DNA from: Siderastrea siderea
Lineage: Eukaryota > Cnidaria > Anthozoa > Scleractinia > Rhizangiidae
DNA: 64,000 nt
Reading direction: 5' to 3'
Assembly (NCBI GenBank): GCA_964030785.1
Contig: OZ034966.1
Coordinates: 1,062,501 to 1,126,500, forward strand
Shown: positions 1 through 12,491 of the stretch, piece by piece
How the letters are laid out: the number at the start of each line of letters is the position of its first letter
How positions within the stretch are numbered: position 1 is the first letter of the stretch
The notes under the pieces: generated by a model
The model's input: the letters and a program-made list of their open reading frames with translations, nothing else
Database searches by the model: none
Told to the model about the DNA's origin: nothing
Translations under genes and position numbers: made by a program

Positions 1-951
1 GCATTGCCTTAGAAAACCTTAAGTGCTCTATTTCGGCCATTAATTGGCCAATGCAAACATTCTTTTCGGCGAACAGATAAAATTTTGGACTCAGTATAGC
101 GGCTAGTTAAAGAATAGGTAAAGCAATGTATATTTTCATTGCAGTGCTGCATGCATCAGGACTAAACAGCCATCTTTCAGTTGTTGTAGCATGCTCTGGT
201 TTATACGTTCTGGCCTAACGGATCAACATCTTGAGTTTCTTAGTAAAATGTTCCCGGTTTACGTACTTCAGTAAGAGGGATTGGGGAATTGGCTAGGAAA
301 GCAAACGATGACTTTGTGACGAAGCTTCTCTAAGAAATTAGCAGTTCCAGTACATCGCACATTTTAAAAATCTTCTTTATTGTTAGACATGTTAGAAAAT
401 ACGCCCAATTTCAGTTATTTGGTTCCTTGAAGATTCTGATCTGTTTTCAGTTCTCGTTGAGTCATTTACGTGAATCAATAGTCTCGTACAATACAACATG
501 TATTTTCAACATGTATTGTAGTTCTTTCAGCCTGCATATGTGTTGTTAGCCGTTTAAGTTGCGGTTAGTGGTCTCACTTTATATCGTAATAACTCAATAA
601 ATAAAGTAAAATTTACTTTAAAACTCTGATTTATTGTTGTTGCCAATTGGTTTTATTTTTTTCACGTATGTTTTATTTAATTTTTTTTGGCATTTATTTC
701 TTTATTTCTTTATTTTTTCATTGTATTTTCTTTTTTCTTTTTTTTTTGTTGTTATTCTATTTTATTTAATTTTTTGGTGGTTTGTTATTATTTATTTATT
801 TATTTATGTATTTATTTATTTCATTTTTCTTATTATTTTATTTTATTTCTTTTTATTCCGCCCGTCCGCCAAAATATTATTTGCAAAAAGAATGTTTGCA
901 TTGGCCAATTAATGGCCGAAATAGAGTGCTTTAGGTTTTCTAAGACAATGC
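1..951. mobile_element. TIR element, left end cut by the window
   Basis: Bases 1-66 are the reverse complement of about 886-951 with only a few mismatches; both arms carry the block ttggccaatt(a)atggccgaaatag. The interior (about 630-870) is very T-rich and encodes no recognisable transposase, so this is a non-autonomous DNA element. The left arm may continue outside the window, so no target site duplication can be read. Confidence 0.7.
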
Positions 952-1353
952 CGGTGGTAGTCCCAGTTTTCCCGCCATACAAATGCGTGTTTGAGACGAT
1001 TGGGTGACCTATACACAGTGCGATGATTATGGAACTGATTTGTGTACTCTGTTTCTTTTCAATGACAGCCAATGAATAGTTCTTTTTTCTTCGTTTTAAG
1101 AGTGGAATTTTTTAGGCTTAGTTTACGGTTGTGATTAGCGCCCGTTCTCAGGTAGGAGGTTATTTTGGCCTCATTTTTTGGTTTTTAGTTTATTATTTAT
1201 TTTATTTTTATTTTGTTTCATTTGGGTTTATTTTTATTTTCATTTTGAAATTCTTAAAATTGTTTTTATTTATTTTTATATTTTATTTCCGCTCGTCCGC
1301 CGTCCGGTGTCCGCGTCCGCCATCCCTTTCGGCCTCTTTTAGACTTCCTATAC
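952..1353. other. Intergenic, no feature recognised
   Basis: AT-rich sequence with a second T-rich stretch (about 1175-1290) resembling the interior of the element to its left. I see no conserved ORF, RNA gene or splice-bounded exon. Confidence 0.5.
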
Positions 1354-3140
1354 TGAGTCGTTCACAATCAAAGGGCTTCAGATTATAAGGGAGTGGGAGC
1401 GTCGTAGTAATGACTGACAATCTTTTTGTTAAGTTGTTTAAAGAAACAGCAGCTTAATGGTTTGTAACCATTACGGTTTTCAAGAAACTGCAAAACAAAC
1501 ACGAATACACGAATACACGTACACACGTACACAGCTATACACAGCTAACAGTTCGTGTCTCGCGTAAAAATCTGAAAATGACAGAGGCTGCAATACTGTA
1601 AACAGGGATCCTCGGCAGCAAGAAGTGCCTCAGTACTTGTGGGAGTTTGTTATAGAATATAAAGCATGATTCAGGTCTAGCTTATTTGGTACTTAGCCAC
1701 ACACTTGTCTAGTAATAATGAGGTGTTGCATAAACTTGATACAGGATCGGAATTGTGACTTTCGCCTTCTTTCAGTTATGATTATAAGAACGTTTTCAAG
1801 CTTTATGATTCACACAATGTAGTCAGTGAAGAAGATGTCTGTGTATTGACTTCAAACGTCTCAATAACTGACTGATTAGTCTGAATAAGTTGGCTCTAAG
1901 CTATGGTTGTTTACCATTGACATGGGCAAACCGGTCGGATCACGGTATGGGCAAATGGTAAACAAAATTCAGGACTGGTAAATTTTGTTCCGGACTCGCG
2001 TTTATCATTTTCGCAAATTGGTCCCATTTACCAAAAACTGACCGCGAAAGCCTGAAACTGGTATCAAAGATGGATTTGAAGAAATGGAACACGAATTTCC
2101 GTTGGGAAAATTCCGACCGGGAAAACAGGACTACCCTTTTTAGACGTTCCGGCGTTTCTTTCGGAAATTTTCCACTGGAATGACCCGAAAACTCGTGTCC
2201 CATTTACTTTCAAACCGGATTTTTCGGTTAACACTGTCGATTGAAACAGCCAAGGAAGTAAGGTATCGTCAATGTCTGCTTATAATTAACAGATATTAAA
2301 ACGGACGCTATGTCGATCGAATCCTTTGGGATGAATTTGTGGGAATTTGTCTCTGACCAGACAAAGAACTGTAAGAGCATTATAGTTGAGAAGACTTGCG
2401 GTTGGTTTATCTCCCATGCTATTGAAGAAGACACTCGTATCGTAACTTTTAAGCTAAGGTCATTTGTCTGTATCTGTAATTAACAGTAAGCCCATGTCCT
2501 GTAATTAACTATATATATTTTTGCATAAGACCACAAAAATCATATCTGTTCTCCTTCTGTACACACAAGTTAATTTATATTTCCTCCCGACCTCTGGGTG
2601 TATAAATGGGTACTACAGCACTACATCACGGATCGCTTTAATATTCAAGCGGCTTGCAGCATACTAACTCAGGGAAGGGGCAGTATTTTGCTGTCAGCTA
2701 CTTATCCTAGGCGCTACAGAAACCTACACTCCAGCTTTGAGACGGTACGACTCCACCCTGATGACGAGGTAACCCGGTTTCAAAGAAAGAGCATGACCCT
2801 ATGCCTCGGTTTATGACATCTTTATAACCAGATCTTTCCAGCGCGCTTTGTTCTCTTGATAGACTGAGACGGTAAAGTACCCATTTTTACTCTCAGGGTG
2901 TCCTTTTGTAAACTTTGTCTGCTGGGACGGGGAAGCGATTTTAGTATTTTAACTACACATCGAAACACTTCAGTGACTATACAGCAGGAAATAAAGTTAG
3001 TATTCTCGACATCCTTTTCTCTGTTATGCTGGACACTTCTCTTGTAGTAATAACCTTTTAAAAAAGCACAAGGCAGCAAATATTGGTGTAAAATAACGTG
3101 AAATTTTAATGGTTTTTTTCCTATCTGGCCTTTTTTTATA

Positions 3141-6100
3141 GTCTAGAAAAGATATCGCGATAAAGTACCGTGAGGTCAAAATGCTCGCAACAGAATTTTT
3201 CTTTTCACAAACCTTTCATTTAAGGACTCCAGATAAACATACTAAAAGTCAACAAAAATCAACTCATGCGAAATACGAAAAAATCCCAGTTTTGTTCTTC
3301 CATCATTTTTCCCTGTAGACGCCATGTTTTTTATGCAAATTAGCTGTATTAGAAGAATGTTTTACAAGAAAAATTTCCTTTTCAATCGCATTCAACATTT
3401 TAATAACAATAGGCGAATGAATGTTTCCGCCCACTGATGGAAGGAGAAGAGCACCTTATAGCGTGTAAGGCATTTCCTCAGTAGAGTGTTTTCCTACTCA
3501 GTGTAACCTATGTAACGACGTGCGTTATAATCCTTTATCACAAATGCCAATTTACAAATGACAAGATCTGTTATACAAAAACACGGCGAGTTAGTTGATA
3601 TAGTGCTGAATCAGAGGATAGGCTATAAGTTCTGGGGAGATTTGGCGTAGTTTATCCAGGCATGACGTGCAAGTCCAGCTAGTCCTGCTATTCAAACTTA
3701 TTTTTGATGTAATGCTTGTTGACAATATACTTTGTATAAGACGATTTGTGCAAGTTATGAGTGGTTTCAGGATCGATATCCCTGGCAATTAAACAATGTT
3801 GTATCTGGAGGGGTATAACGAATTTCACTAGACTGACAATCAAAGTAGATTTCATAGAACGAGAGGATCGACCGGCTTATGCTGAATTATTGGATAACCG
3901 TCAGTTTCCACAATTATAGCTTATACAGAGATACTAAATAACTGTAGTTCCCTTTATAATATGATTCGTTTCTGAACTGCATTGATATCTGCAGCAAAAT
4001 ATAAAATCGTGAAATCTAAAGTAACGAAAATAACAATAAAAATGTAATCAAGAATTATGACCAAGTTAAAAAAAAGCGTGATATGTCATGTCGATCGTGT
4101 CTATGCTACATCGATCTCCAGTTGCAGTAGCTTCAGCCAGCTGCATGAAATTAAATTTGGCCTTCTGCGCAACAAGCCGAGGATGTGCCCGGATATCCGC
4201 AAGAAGACATTATTACCCTTCGCAATATAGGTGTTACTGTTAGCCAAACAAAAGCGAAGAAGGGGCAGTGACCTACGCACTCAGGAAGGACAATATGTCT
4301 AGAAGGAATGCAGGAATAAAATGGGGCGTTACCTATCACATCCAAGCTGCAAGAAGCAAGGTGCAAATCAACGCCTCATTTCCATTCAAGCTAAAATTTA
4401 AGAAGGGCTGTAAAATAGGAGTTAAAACGCGTTCCAGTGAAAAGCACTGCGTTTGATACATCAATAAAACTAGTCTACGAGGAACGTAATACCGTGCGAA
4501 AATGCAGTTTACCATCAGTGCAGTAAAAAACATAGAGTGGTAGAAGTATTTCCCAGCAGTAAAACGTGAACTATTCTGATTCTGAAGAAAGAAAAAACTC
4601 GAGAAATCTCAAGCAACCTTAGATAGATAGATACAGAAAGATTAAGTTACCTACCGAAATAGTTTATTTGCCCTGATGATGGAGTTGGGGAGCGGCGGTC
4701 AGATTACAGTCTATGAAGATGCGCTGGTTTACTTCAAACTTTAATTTCTGACTCCGGGCAGCTGCTTTAAAACAATTTAGAGATGTAGCACTAACTACTT
4801 GACTAGGAAGTAAATTCCGCATTCTAATGCATCTTGGTAAAAAAGAGTAACTGAAATTGTTGTAAACTGTAAATGTGGCGTCGAATAGATGTAGTATTAC
4901 CCAAGCCAGATATACAGTTAGGAAGCGTACATGGAATTAGCCATTATAGAACATATAAATGAAAACAGTTTGATTATATAATCGCCTGACTCCTAGCGCT
5001 TCCCATCCCAGGGAAAGAACTAGTTCAGATGAACTAACATTGTAATTATTGTAGCTGTTGCAAACGAATCTTGCTGCCTTCCTCTGCACCTGCTCCAGCC
5101 ACGACACCTCGGTATCAGTGGAGGTCAGGCTGCTCAGGCTACAAAAGCGTACTTCAGGGAGGGCCCGACGAAAAAAAAGTAGGTACTCTCTTTAACAGAA
5201 GGGTTGCAGAGCTTCAGAGACCTGCGTATTACGACCACTTTGCGTTGGCAATGACCCTACTGCACTGATGCGCCGACCCCCAAAGAAGAGACTCTCCAGA
5301 TAAACCTATTCAGATAGCTGGGTCAAGGAAGCTGTCTCGGCCATGTAAGAAAATTGGAATGCTTGCTTTCCAAAGACGAAAACGTGTCTTTCTGCCTTGT
5401 CGCAAAATATTGCAAAGAAAACGATGATGAGCACATAACAGTTACTAAACTAACCAAATACATTTAGGAAACTGGTTCAATGCAGAAACCGTGCGTACAA
5501 CAGTATCAATTTAGAAGGCAAGGCAAACGTTGTGACATTGGGATACATTGTTTCTTCCATATTATATCAGTTATATGACAAATATCAGCTACCAAAGTGC
5601 GATGACGGTGGACAGGTTTCAAGGAGAATTATCCAAACAGTAGCTAGTACAATGCGCTCAATTATTTAATTGCATGTCCCATTACTGAAAAGGCAGTGAC
5701 ATGTTTACCAGACAGCGTAAAGTTCTTTCTACAAATCCTGTAGGAAGAAGCAAGCTTCTCAGGGTCTTTGTACTAGTCAAGCTACAAGGCCGAGAGGTTG
5801 TGCTGTGGGCTAGTAGTCTAGTTACTTCGCTGTGTGTTCTTTTTTGCAGAGCTTTGTCAAAAACGGTCCATAATCGAACCAAGTAAATGCCTTACTGTAA
5901 CATACACTTTAAGGGGGCAATATGGGTGAATTTTTAGGAAATAGGATAAGACTTTTAAAAAATAAAAGAGGGATAAAATTTATGTACACACCCCCAGACA
6001 GACCCAGGACCCCCACGCGGGAACACTTGGGTTCGTTTGTTGCCTGTTTTGGTGTCTATCTATCAATTATTCACTTTAAATTTTAATTTTAACACACCTT

Positions 6101-6389
6101 TAATTCTTAACAATTTCCAGTTTTCTTAAAATTCAACAATTCCCCTCTCCCTTCTTCTTCTAGAGTTAATTATAACCAAAAAATGCAAAGATTCGCTGCT
6201 AAGATTTTTTTAGTGGCTAATTAGCATTAAAACATGGCGCTCATCAACCTATTGATTTTTTTAAGTATTTCGCCTGGGTTGATTTTTGTTGACTTTTAGT
6301 ATATTAATATACATGCCTCGAAAGTAAAAACTATGAAAAGAAAAATTCTGTTGCAAGCATTTTGACCTCCTGGCGTAACCTTCCTGGAC
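3141..6389. mobile_element. 3.25 kb DNA transposon with about 190 bp TIRs
   Basis: The ends are inverted copies: 3141-3347 matches the reverse complement of about 6214-6389, including gaggtcaaaatgct and actaaaagtcaacaaaaatc. TA dinucleotides flank both ends (3139-3140 and 6390-6391). The homologous place in duplication copy 2 (near 39419) lacks the element, so it is an empty site. No transposase ORF is recognisable; the interior holds a LINE remnant. TA targets suggest a Tc1/mariner-like or related superfamily, which is inference. Confidence 0.75.
4655..5110 (-). pseudogene. 3' end of a CR1/Jockey-type LINE reverse transcriptase
   Basis: Read on the minus strand from about 5101, the translation begins LEQVQRKAARFVCNSY and continues with LGWEALGVRR. 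This is the C-terminal pattern of non-LTR reverse transcriptases (LE.VQRRAARF followed by LGW..L..RR). In-frame stops appear in the last third (MH*NAEFTS*). It is nested inside the 3141-6389 TIR element and is a dead fragment. Clade assignment is approximate. Confidence 0.6.
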
Positions 6390-8880
6390 TATCAGTTTTG
6401 TTTTCACCGCTACGGTGTTTTCAGGAATTTAGCACCACTTAATCGCCAAAATTGCCACAGAGAATTATGATGCGATAACCCAACATTTTTGTACTGACTA
6501 GAATCACAAAGAACAAAATATTTGCAACCTGACAATGAGCAGAATAGCCCAGTTTTGACTGACCTAACTATTTATCAGGCTTCCAGTTCACTATCAAAAC
6601 TCGATTGCAGTGTCTTTTCACTACGAATTGTCGATGGGCAATTTTTACAATTAGCCTAGACACTGTCTAGATTAGTCTGTGTTGATATTATTTACCTCAG
6701 GTAAAATCACAAAACATCGAACTCAGATAAGAAAGAAATGACTCAAATTTGATCTGACCACCGGTGTTGCTACCCCCTATGCAGACGTAATTTCAATTTG
6801 TTTGAGTAGTCCGACAACTTATCTAGTTTGTTTATAGCCATGTTTTATCAAACAAAACGAAGTATCTCAACTGAATGACTTTTTACTTTGATATCTCAGG
6901 ATGATTAGTTTCACAAATTTAAACAATTAAGACAAACCCTTGAATGATCCCTTATTAAAATAAACAAGTTCGCCCTGTTGGTATCCTGATACCAAGTTTG
7001 ATATTAAAATAGATGGACGGTTTCAAACAAGGAATAAAGATCATTTAGTGCATCAATCACTTCCAGAAATGCCCTTTCATCCCCTCTCAAACCTCCCTTC
7101 CCCTCCGCCGAAAGTGTCCTTCAGCCAACTCCCGGAATTAAACATCTTTTGGAAACACAAAGGCAAATGCGTTGGACCGGGACAGCGAGTGTTCAACTAT
7201 CCGAGGCCGTGACAACAACAACAAGCTAAGAGGCCAGTTTCGTCGTCTCAAGACTTTGTACACATAGGGGAGTCTTACTTCCCAGACTGTAGAAACCCCT
7301 TTGTTCTGTTCTGTTACCCTATTATGTCTCTTCACTAAAAGGAAGCCACAGTTCCAGTCAGGTAAAAGTCCTCGACGCCGTAGTAGAAACATGCCCAACC
7401 CCCGAGAAGTTTGACGTGAGAATTGTCCTACTTCTGTCAAAGGGAGATGGGCACTGCTAAAATTGAGTCATGAGTACACCGCAGTCTAGAACCACCGCAG
7501 CATATTTTGGCACATTTACCTTGATGCATTTCTATTTATTTTATACTGAAGAGGAAAAATAGGCCACCCATTTTGCCACTTGTGTCATTATTTTTGACAC
7601 GACTCAAAACAACTTTTAGAAATCATTGATCTAGTCATATTCTGTGGAATTCTGAAATCTCCGAACTTTCGAGATTTGACGGCAAGGAACCGACAGCTAA
7701 TTTTAATCATATTGAGGTAAGTTAACTAAAATAATCTACGAGGCTGCGCTTAAAGCGACGACTTTTTAATGAACTTCAATCAAAATTTTCTTTGGGTTGA
7801 TTCTGTGATGCTTACAAAATTTTATATGAATATCGTATCTATGGTAGTATGTTTTAATCAATGGCTTATTATTGTATTGCATTGTATTTTCAACTTATTT
7901 TTTTTAACATATATTTTTGAAAATTATTTTAAGTATTTTTCTTATGTTTCGATGTGGGGTGTTGTTACAGTTGATATGGTTTTATGTGCCCTTGATAACC
8001 GCGCCAGGGGTTCCGTCGCTACACACACTGCAATGATTCCGAAGGCCGGTTGGAATCATTTGCAGAGTTTTGTTTTCTTTCTTTTCTCGCGTTTCTTAAT
8101 AACTAAAAATGCTTCAAGTGCTGGTCCATTTTGCCACTATAAGAATCCTTTGTCAGTACATCTGGAAGACCGCAAACAGGTCTTTTGGTCTTTTGAAACT
8201 AATTAAAAACATTTATAGCTTTAAAACTTCGATACGAATTTTGCAAGAAAAATAGCCATGAAATAGGTGACTAAGTTAAAGAAATATATATCTTTGCGGC
8301 TATCTATTTGATTTTGATTTAGGCCATGATGTGGCGAATAATAACTCAACATGGGCAATCCGGAAGGATTTAGTCAGAAGGATAGAGTTAAGTTACTTAC
8401 AAACGACTTTAATAGCTTTTACAAAAGCGCCGAGTCCTAAGGCGCAAAATAGCTTTTTTCTTCGTTGAAGTGGCCTCTGGGTTTGAGTTTAAATAAGAGA
8501 ATCCCTACGGTCTAGAGATGTAGTTTAATTTCGAGAAGATGTACCATACATTTGAACCCGTTAAACCTTTTGGGTGGAAGACCCCTCTCAACAATCCACT
8601 TCCCCTCAGTCTAACCGCACCCCTGGGCTTAAACCTATTTTACCGTTGGTAGTCACCTGGATCAGTATGTGACTGCTGACACACAGACCACTTACGTACA
8701 CCACGGTATCCGTTTTGAAAGCTTATCGTCCAAATTGCGAATTTTATACTGCTGGAATGGACTACAAGCACAGGCTACGATACTCGTAGAGTTTACCCAT
8801 TTGGCGTATCACTTATATTTGGCTGACATTTCTCCGCCTACGGGACAAAAGGGTTGTTATAAAAAAGTTACAAGTCTAAT

Positions 8881-9231
8881 CATCATGGCGGGCTCTGCAG
8901 TTCTTTCCAAATGGTACGGCGGATATTTAAAGGATACTTTGGAACGATCAATAGAGTTACTGACAGATTGGAAATCCTGCAATCTGCCAAAAGCCTCCCG
9001 TGCCAAGAGTAGCTGCAGTCCAAGATGAGAAACCCGACTCCAGCAAACTTTCTAAAGGGGCTCAAGTCGACCTCGTAAAAGATTTTTTTTCTTTAGACAT
9101 AGTAACAAAGGGGGAATTGTACAAACTAGAGGTCCACTGTTCTCTGTAAAGACTCTGGATGAAATCGTGAGGACAGTTGGTGTGAACAATGTCCGTCTGG
9201 TCAAACAATCAAACTTCTCCCAACTAAAATA
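8881..9231 (+). pseudogene. Frameshifted copy of the 28350-28699 terminal exon
   Basis: Pieces in different frames match the intact exon at 28350. AGSAVLSKWYGGY (8886 on) matches AGSAVLAKWDGRY; a second frame gives GTINRVTDRLEILQ, a third gives LVKDF, and the end gives NNVRLVKQ against NNVRVIKR. Frameshifts near 8930 and 8985, plus stops, break the reading frame. Similarity continues into the 3' untranslated part: 9310-9375 matches 28780-28845, including gaatttgagagtgctg against aaatttgagagtgctg. It lies immediately after duplication copy 1 and upstream of the active protease gene. Confidence 0.75.
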
Positions 9232-9375
9232 GTACATATAAATGCATCGGATAAAATTTTTCTTAGTTTAACACCTGGGACGATAAAGACAATACATCTT
9301 CTTAATTGTTTGTCACTGGAAACTAACATTGTATTAAACTGAATTTGAGAGTGCTGGTTGCATTTCGTGTTTATA

Positions 9376-11231
9376 CAAGTTACCTTTTATTTTCTCAGAA
9401 ATTTTTGTTATATTCCCCCAAGATGACATTATATTAAGTCATTCGATCATGTTGTGGATCCCAAAGGAAACAATGTTTGACTGACATAGATTTATTTCCA
9501 TGGCTTTATTACTCCCGGCGTGAAGGAGGAGGCACTTTGGGATCCCCTCCCCCTCCCCCTTCTCCACAGCTGGCAAATGAAATCCAAAACAGCCCAGGTA
9601 AAATAGGGTTAGCTAGCAAACTGCTTGCTAGTACAGATAACAGCTAATCATATAACTTCATAGCTGCAGTTTGGCATATCATAACATTTTTTATTGCATG
9701 TAAGATACTGAGCGATGTTGAATAAAACATGTATGAAAATATATGAAAGTGTGTGCCTTTAGTCATGTTTTCTTACCCTGTCCTTCTTTAATTCCCTAAG
9801 CCAGAGATACATAGGTTGGTTAGTTGGTCAGTTCAAGAACTTGACCGTTTGCCAACTTTATGTTCCAGGCTAAAACTATTTAATATTATTCAGTCATGGA
9901 GAGTTAATCAGTTTACATTTCTTCCTGTTGCTTATTTGCTAGTTTTGCCTTTCTGTAAGATTGAGACAGTACAAAAATCAGCGGGAGGGGTCGGTTGCAA
10001 ATGTGTTCCAAATACTGAAGCTAAAAATAAGTTACATATTCCTCTCAACCGTGACACAAATAATGGTTCTTTCAGGGTAATATGACTGAGATTTTACATA
10101 AGGCCTTCATGTCACGTCTGTGTTACCATGGTTTTCGTTTAAATGTCTTTCCTTGTGACTGATTTACATTTCTTTCCTTATGAGTCACTCGCATCAACAA
10201 AAATATATTTATGAACGTCAATGGTTATCCTGATAAATTCGCTTGAAAAAGAGCGGAACACATTTCCTCGTCCGCAGATCAGAGCAATACTGTAGATTTT
10301 TGGCTTGAAATTGTGTAAGAATTTGACCTTCCGTCATCTGGAAAGGATACCTGAAACTGATAGCAGTATTATTCTTGCCAAATCGTTATCGCTTTGGGCA
10401 ACAGAAATGTACAAGGCATGAAGATTGTCTAACTTTGTTGCACGAGCTTTGCAAACTAACATAATCATAAAAATCATAAAATCAAGGGTGATATCAAGAG
10501 TTCAACATGTGCATAGCAGGCTTCAAGGTAAGTTTCCTCACTTGGTGATTGTTTGTAACCGATGGCGTTTCTATTTCGTGGTACAGACTAGCATAAACTG
10601 GTAAAAAGCATTAGTTTATAGTGTTTTAGAGGTCAAAATTGGACCTTAAATCTGTGCCTTAAGCATTCTAGATTTGGAAAGAAATCTCCTGAAAACGATA
10701 AACAAACAACAACACAAATGTAGCCTGGGAAGTACTAATGCAGAGTCGTAAAGCCAACTTAAGTGAACAACATGACACGCAGTTTCGTGGAGATGGACGA
10801 TGGATTCGGTCACGCATTGAATATAATATAAGATAGCTCCGCTATGTTACGGCGTCGTTAAGTAAGTGGATGAAAGGCCAGCTGCAGTTTTAAGAGTCTT
10901 GTTCCTCGAAAAAAATGTTTCGTCGGTAACAACGTACGCTCTGAACTTCGTTTCAGTATCAGTATGAAGCCGCAATACTTTAAGCTTGTCATTAATTTTT
11001 TGGAGAATGAGTTTCAAAACACTCAACCGAACGAAAAGATCGGCAAAGTGGAAGGAGAGACAGGGAGGACGGAAGGGATGGGAAAGCTAACGGAGACAGA
11101 CGCCAGGTCGAAAATGCTCTGGAATGAAGCCAGGGATAATGAAAACGGATGGTCGCAATTTAATCAAAAAAAGTTGATGTTGATTGTCGCGTAGAATTCC
11201 TGGTCACATCCGGGGATTTAACTGGCTAGAC
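9376..11231. other. Long stretch without recognised features
   Basis: Short ORFs occur (for example 9816-10085 and 10964-11194), but none resembles a known family or has splice-site support. No EGF, CUB or sushi cysteine pattern that could form the missing N-terminus of the protease gene was seen here. Confidence 0.4.
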
Positions 11232-12491
11232 CAAAGAAGTCTCGCAACAATTTTTTTGGCCTTGGAGTGTATCTCTTGAAATCAAAATCTCGCACTGAAG
11301 TCAAACTTTGATTTCCTTGATACTAAACCATCTTTTCGACATATGACCAGTTTGGTTTTTCATTCGTTTCCTAGCAACAGCTATCACCATAGCAACGGTA
11401 ATGTCATAGCATCGTAGTTTATCACGCGGTATTGTTTTCTTAGAACATTTCAGTATTGCTTCGAAGTTAAATTCAGACCAAACCTAGAACAGATTAAGTT
11501 CCCTCCGATGAAATAGACCGTTAAAAGGTTTAATCCATGTTATATTTTTGGGCAAGCGCTTTATTCCTCTAATTCAACCTATTTTTAAGAATAGAATCAC
11601 AAAATGGACACAAAACTTTATTTTGACAATGCTTTAAACAAACCTGACGAACACGACGCGCGTAACGGTGACTTTTATTTCTCGTTCATCCTGCACCCAT
11701 GTGTGTGTGTCAAAATTGCATACGAGCGATAAGGCACGCGTGTCATTTGGCACGCGTGCCGTGCGATAAGACACGCGTGCCGCTTGGCACACCACCCAAG
11801 ACAAAGGGAAACAAAAGCTACCGTGACGCTTTCCGTTTTGCTTATTAAATGTGCGCACATCCGTGACATTATAACGCACCTAACGTGCCGTGTCATGGCA
11901 CGCGTGCCCGTGCGATCACCTTTTTACCCAAAGTCCTGTGGAGGGTGACATTCATGCAAATTACGAACTTTTTGATTGATTTGTGCTTCATTTTGGCAAT
12001 TTTTAAATACAAATATCTTAAAATCGCAGCCACCTGGGAATTTCAATGTACATTAAGAATGTTTTGCATTCATACAAGATCTTTTAACTGAAAAGAGAAA
12101 GTGTTAAATTTTATTTTTCTTGAAATATTGGAGAAAATTCCAGGAATGACCAAAAATCAGCCCGTAAAAAATGATTCAAGATTTACTTGAAAACTTGAAA
12201 TCTTATTTCGCATACAAGTTGTGTAGGTTGAGTGGTTCAAATACTTCAAGTTTCGTGATAAAGTGTCTGATTGTATTTCGAGATAATCGACATTGTTTAA
12301 AATAAGGGGCCGTCCATTACCATTGCTATGGTGACAGCTGTTGCTAGGAAAGCAATGAAAAACTAAACTTCGGTCAGATGTCGAAAAGATGATGTAGTAT
12401 CAAGGAAATCGAAGTTTGTCTTCTATGAGAAATTTTAATTTCAAAAGATACACTGCAAGGCCAAAAAAAAAAGTGTTGCGAGCCTCCTTGC
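11232..12491. mobile_element. 1.26 kb non-autonomous TIR element
   Basis: About 180 bp at the left (11232-11412) is the reverse complement of 12313-12491. Shared pieces include ctcgcaaca next to an A/T run and ggcc(a)a, and the block ctagcaacagctatcaccatagcaa. The interior holds GC-rich palindromes and no transposase ORF. Confidence 0.7.
11735..11906. repeat. Cluster of CACGCGTG palindromes
   Basis: The 8-mer CACGCGTG occurs at 11735, 11751, 11772 and 11899, mostly inside the wider ggcacgcgtgcc palindrome. It sits in the middle of the TIR element at 11232-12491, in otherwise AT-rich DNA. It could be a binding-site array for a transposase or a host factor; the function is unknown. Confidence 0.6.

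Larger units (their letters stand above)
1354..8882. repeat. Segmental duplication, copy 1
   Basis: Three collinear blocks match copy 2 on the same strand: 1387-1786 with 37570-37993, 2412-3138 with 38727-39418, and 6404-8882 with 39436-42511. A short block at 1354-1386 also matches 37105-37137. Between the blocks the copies differ by private insertions or replacements: 3141-6389 is present only here, and 1787-2411 is replaced by different sequence in copy 2. The blocks hold no recognisable coding exon. The copy ends directly at the degenerate terminal exon at 8883. Confidence 0.85.

Noticed and set aside
634..1007. Long Phe/Leu/Tyr-rich open frames suggesting membrane proteins
   Set aside because: They translate a T-rich low-complexity stretch inside a TIR element; no start context or family.
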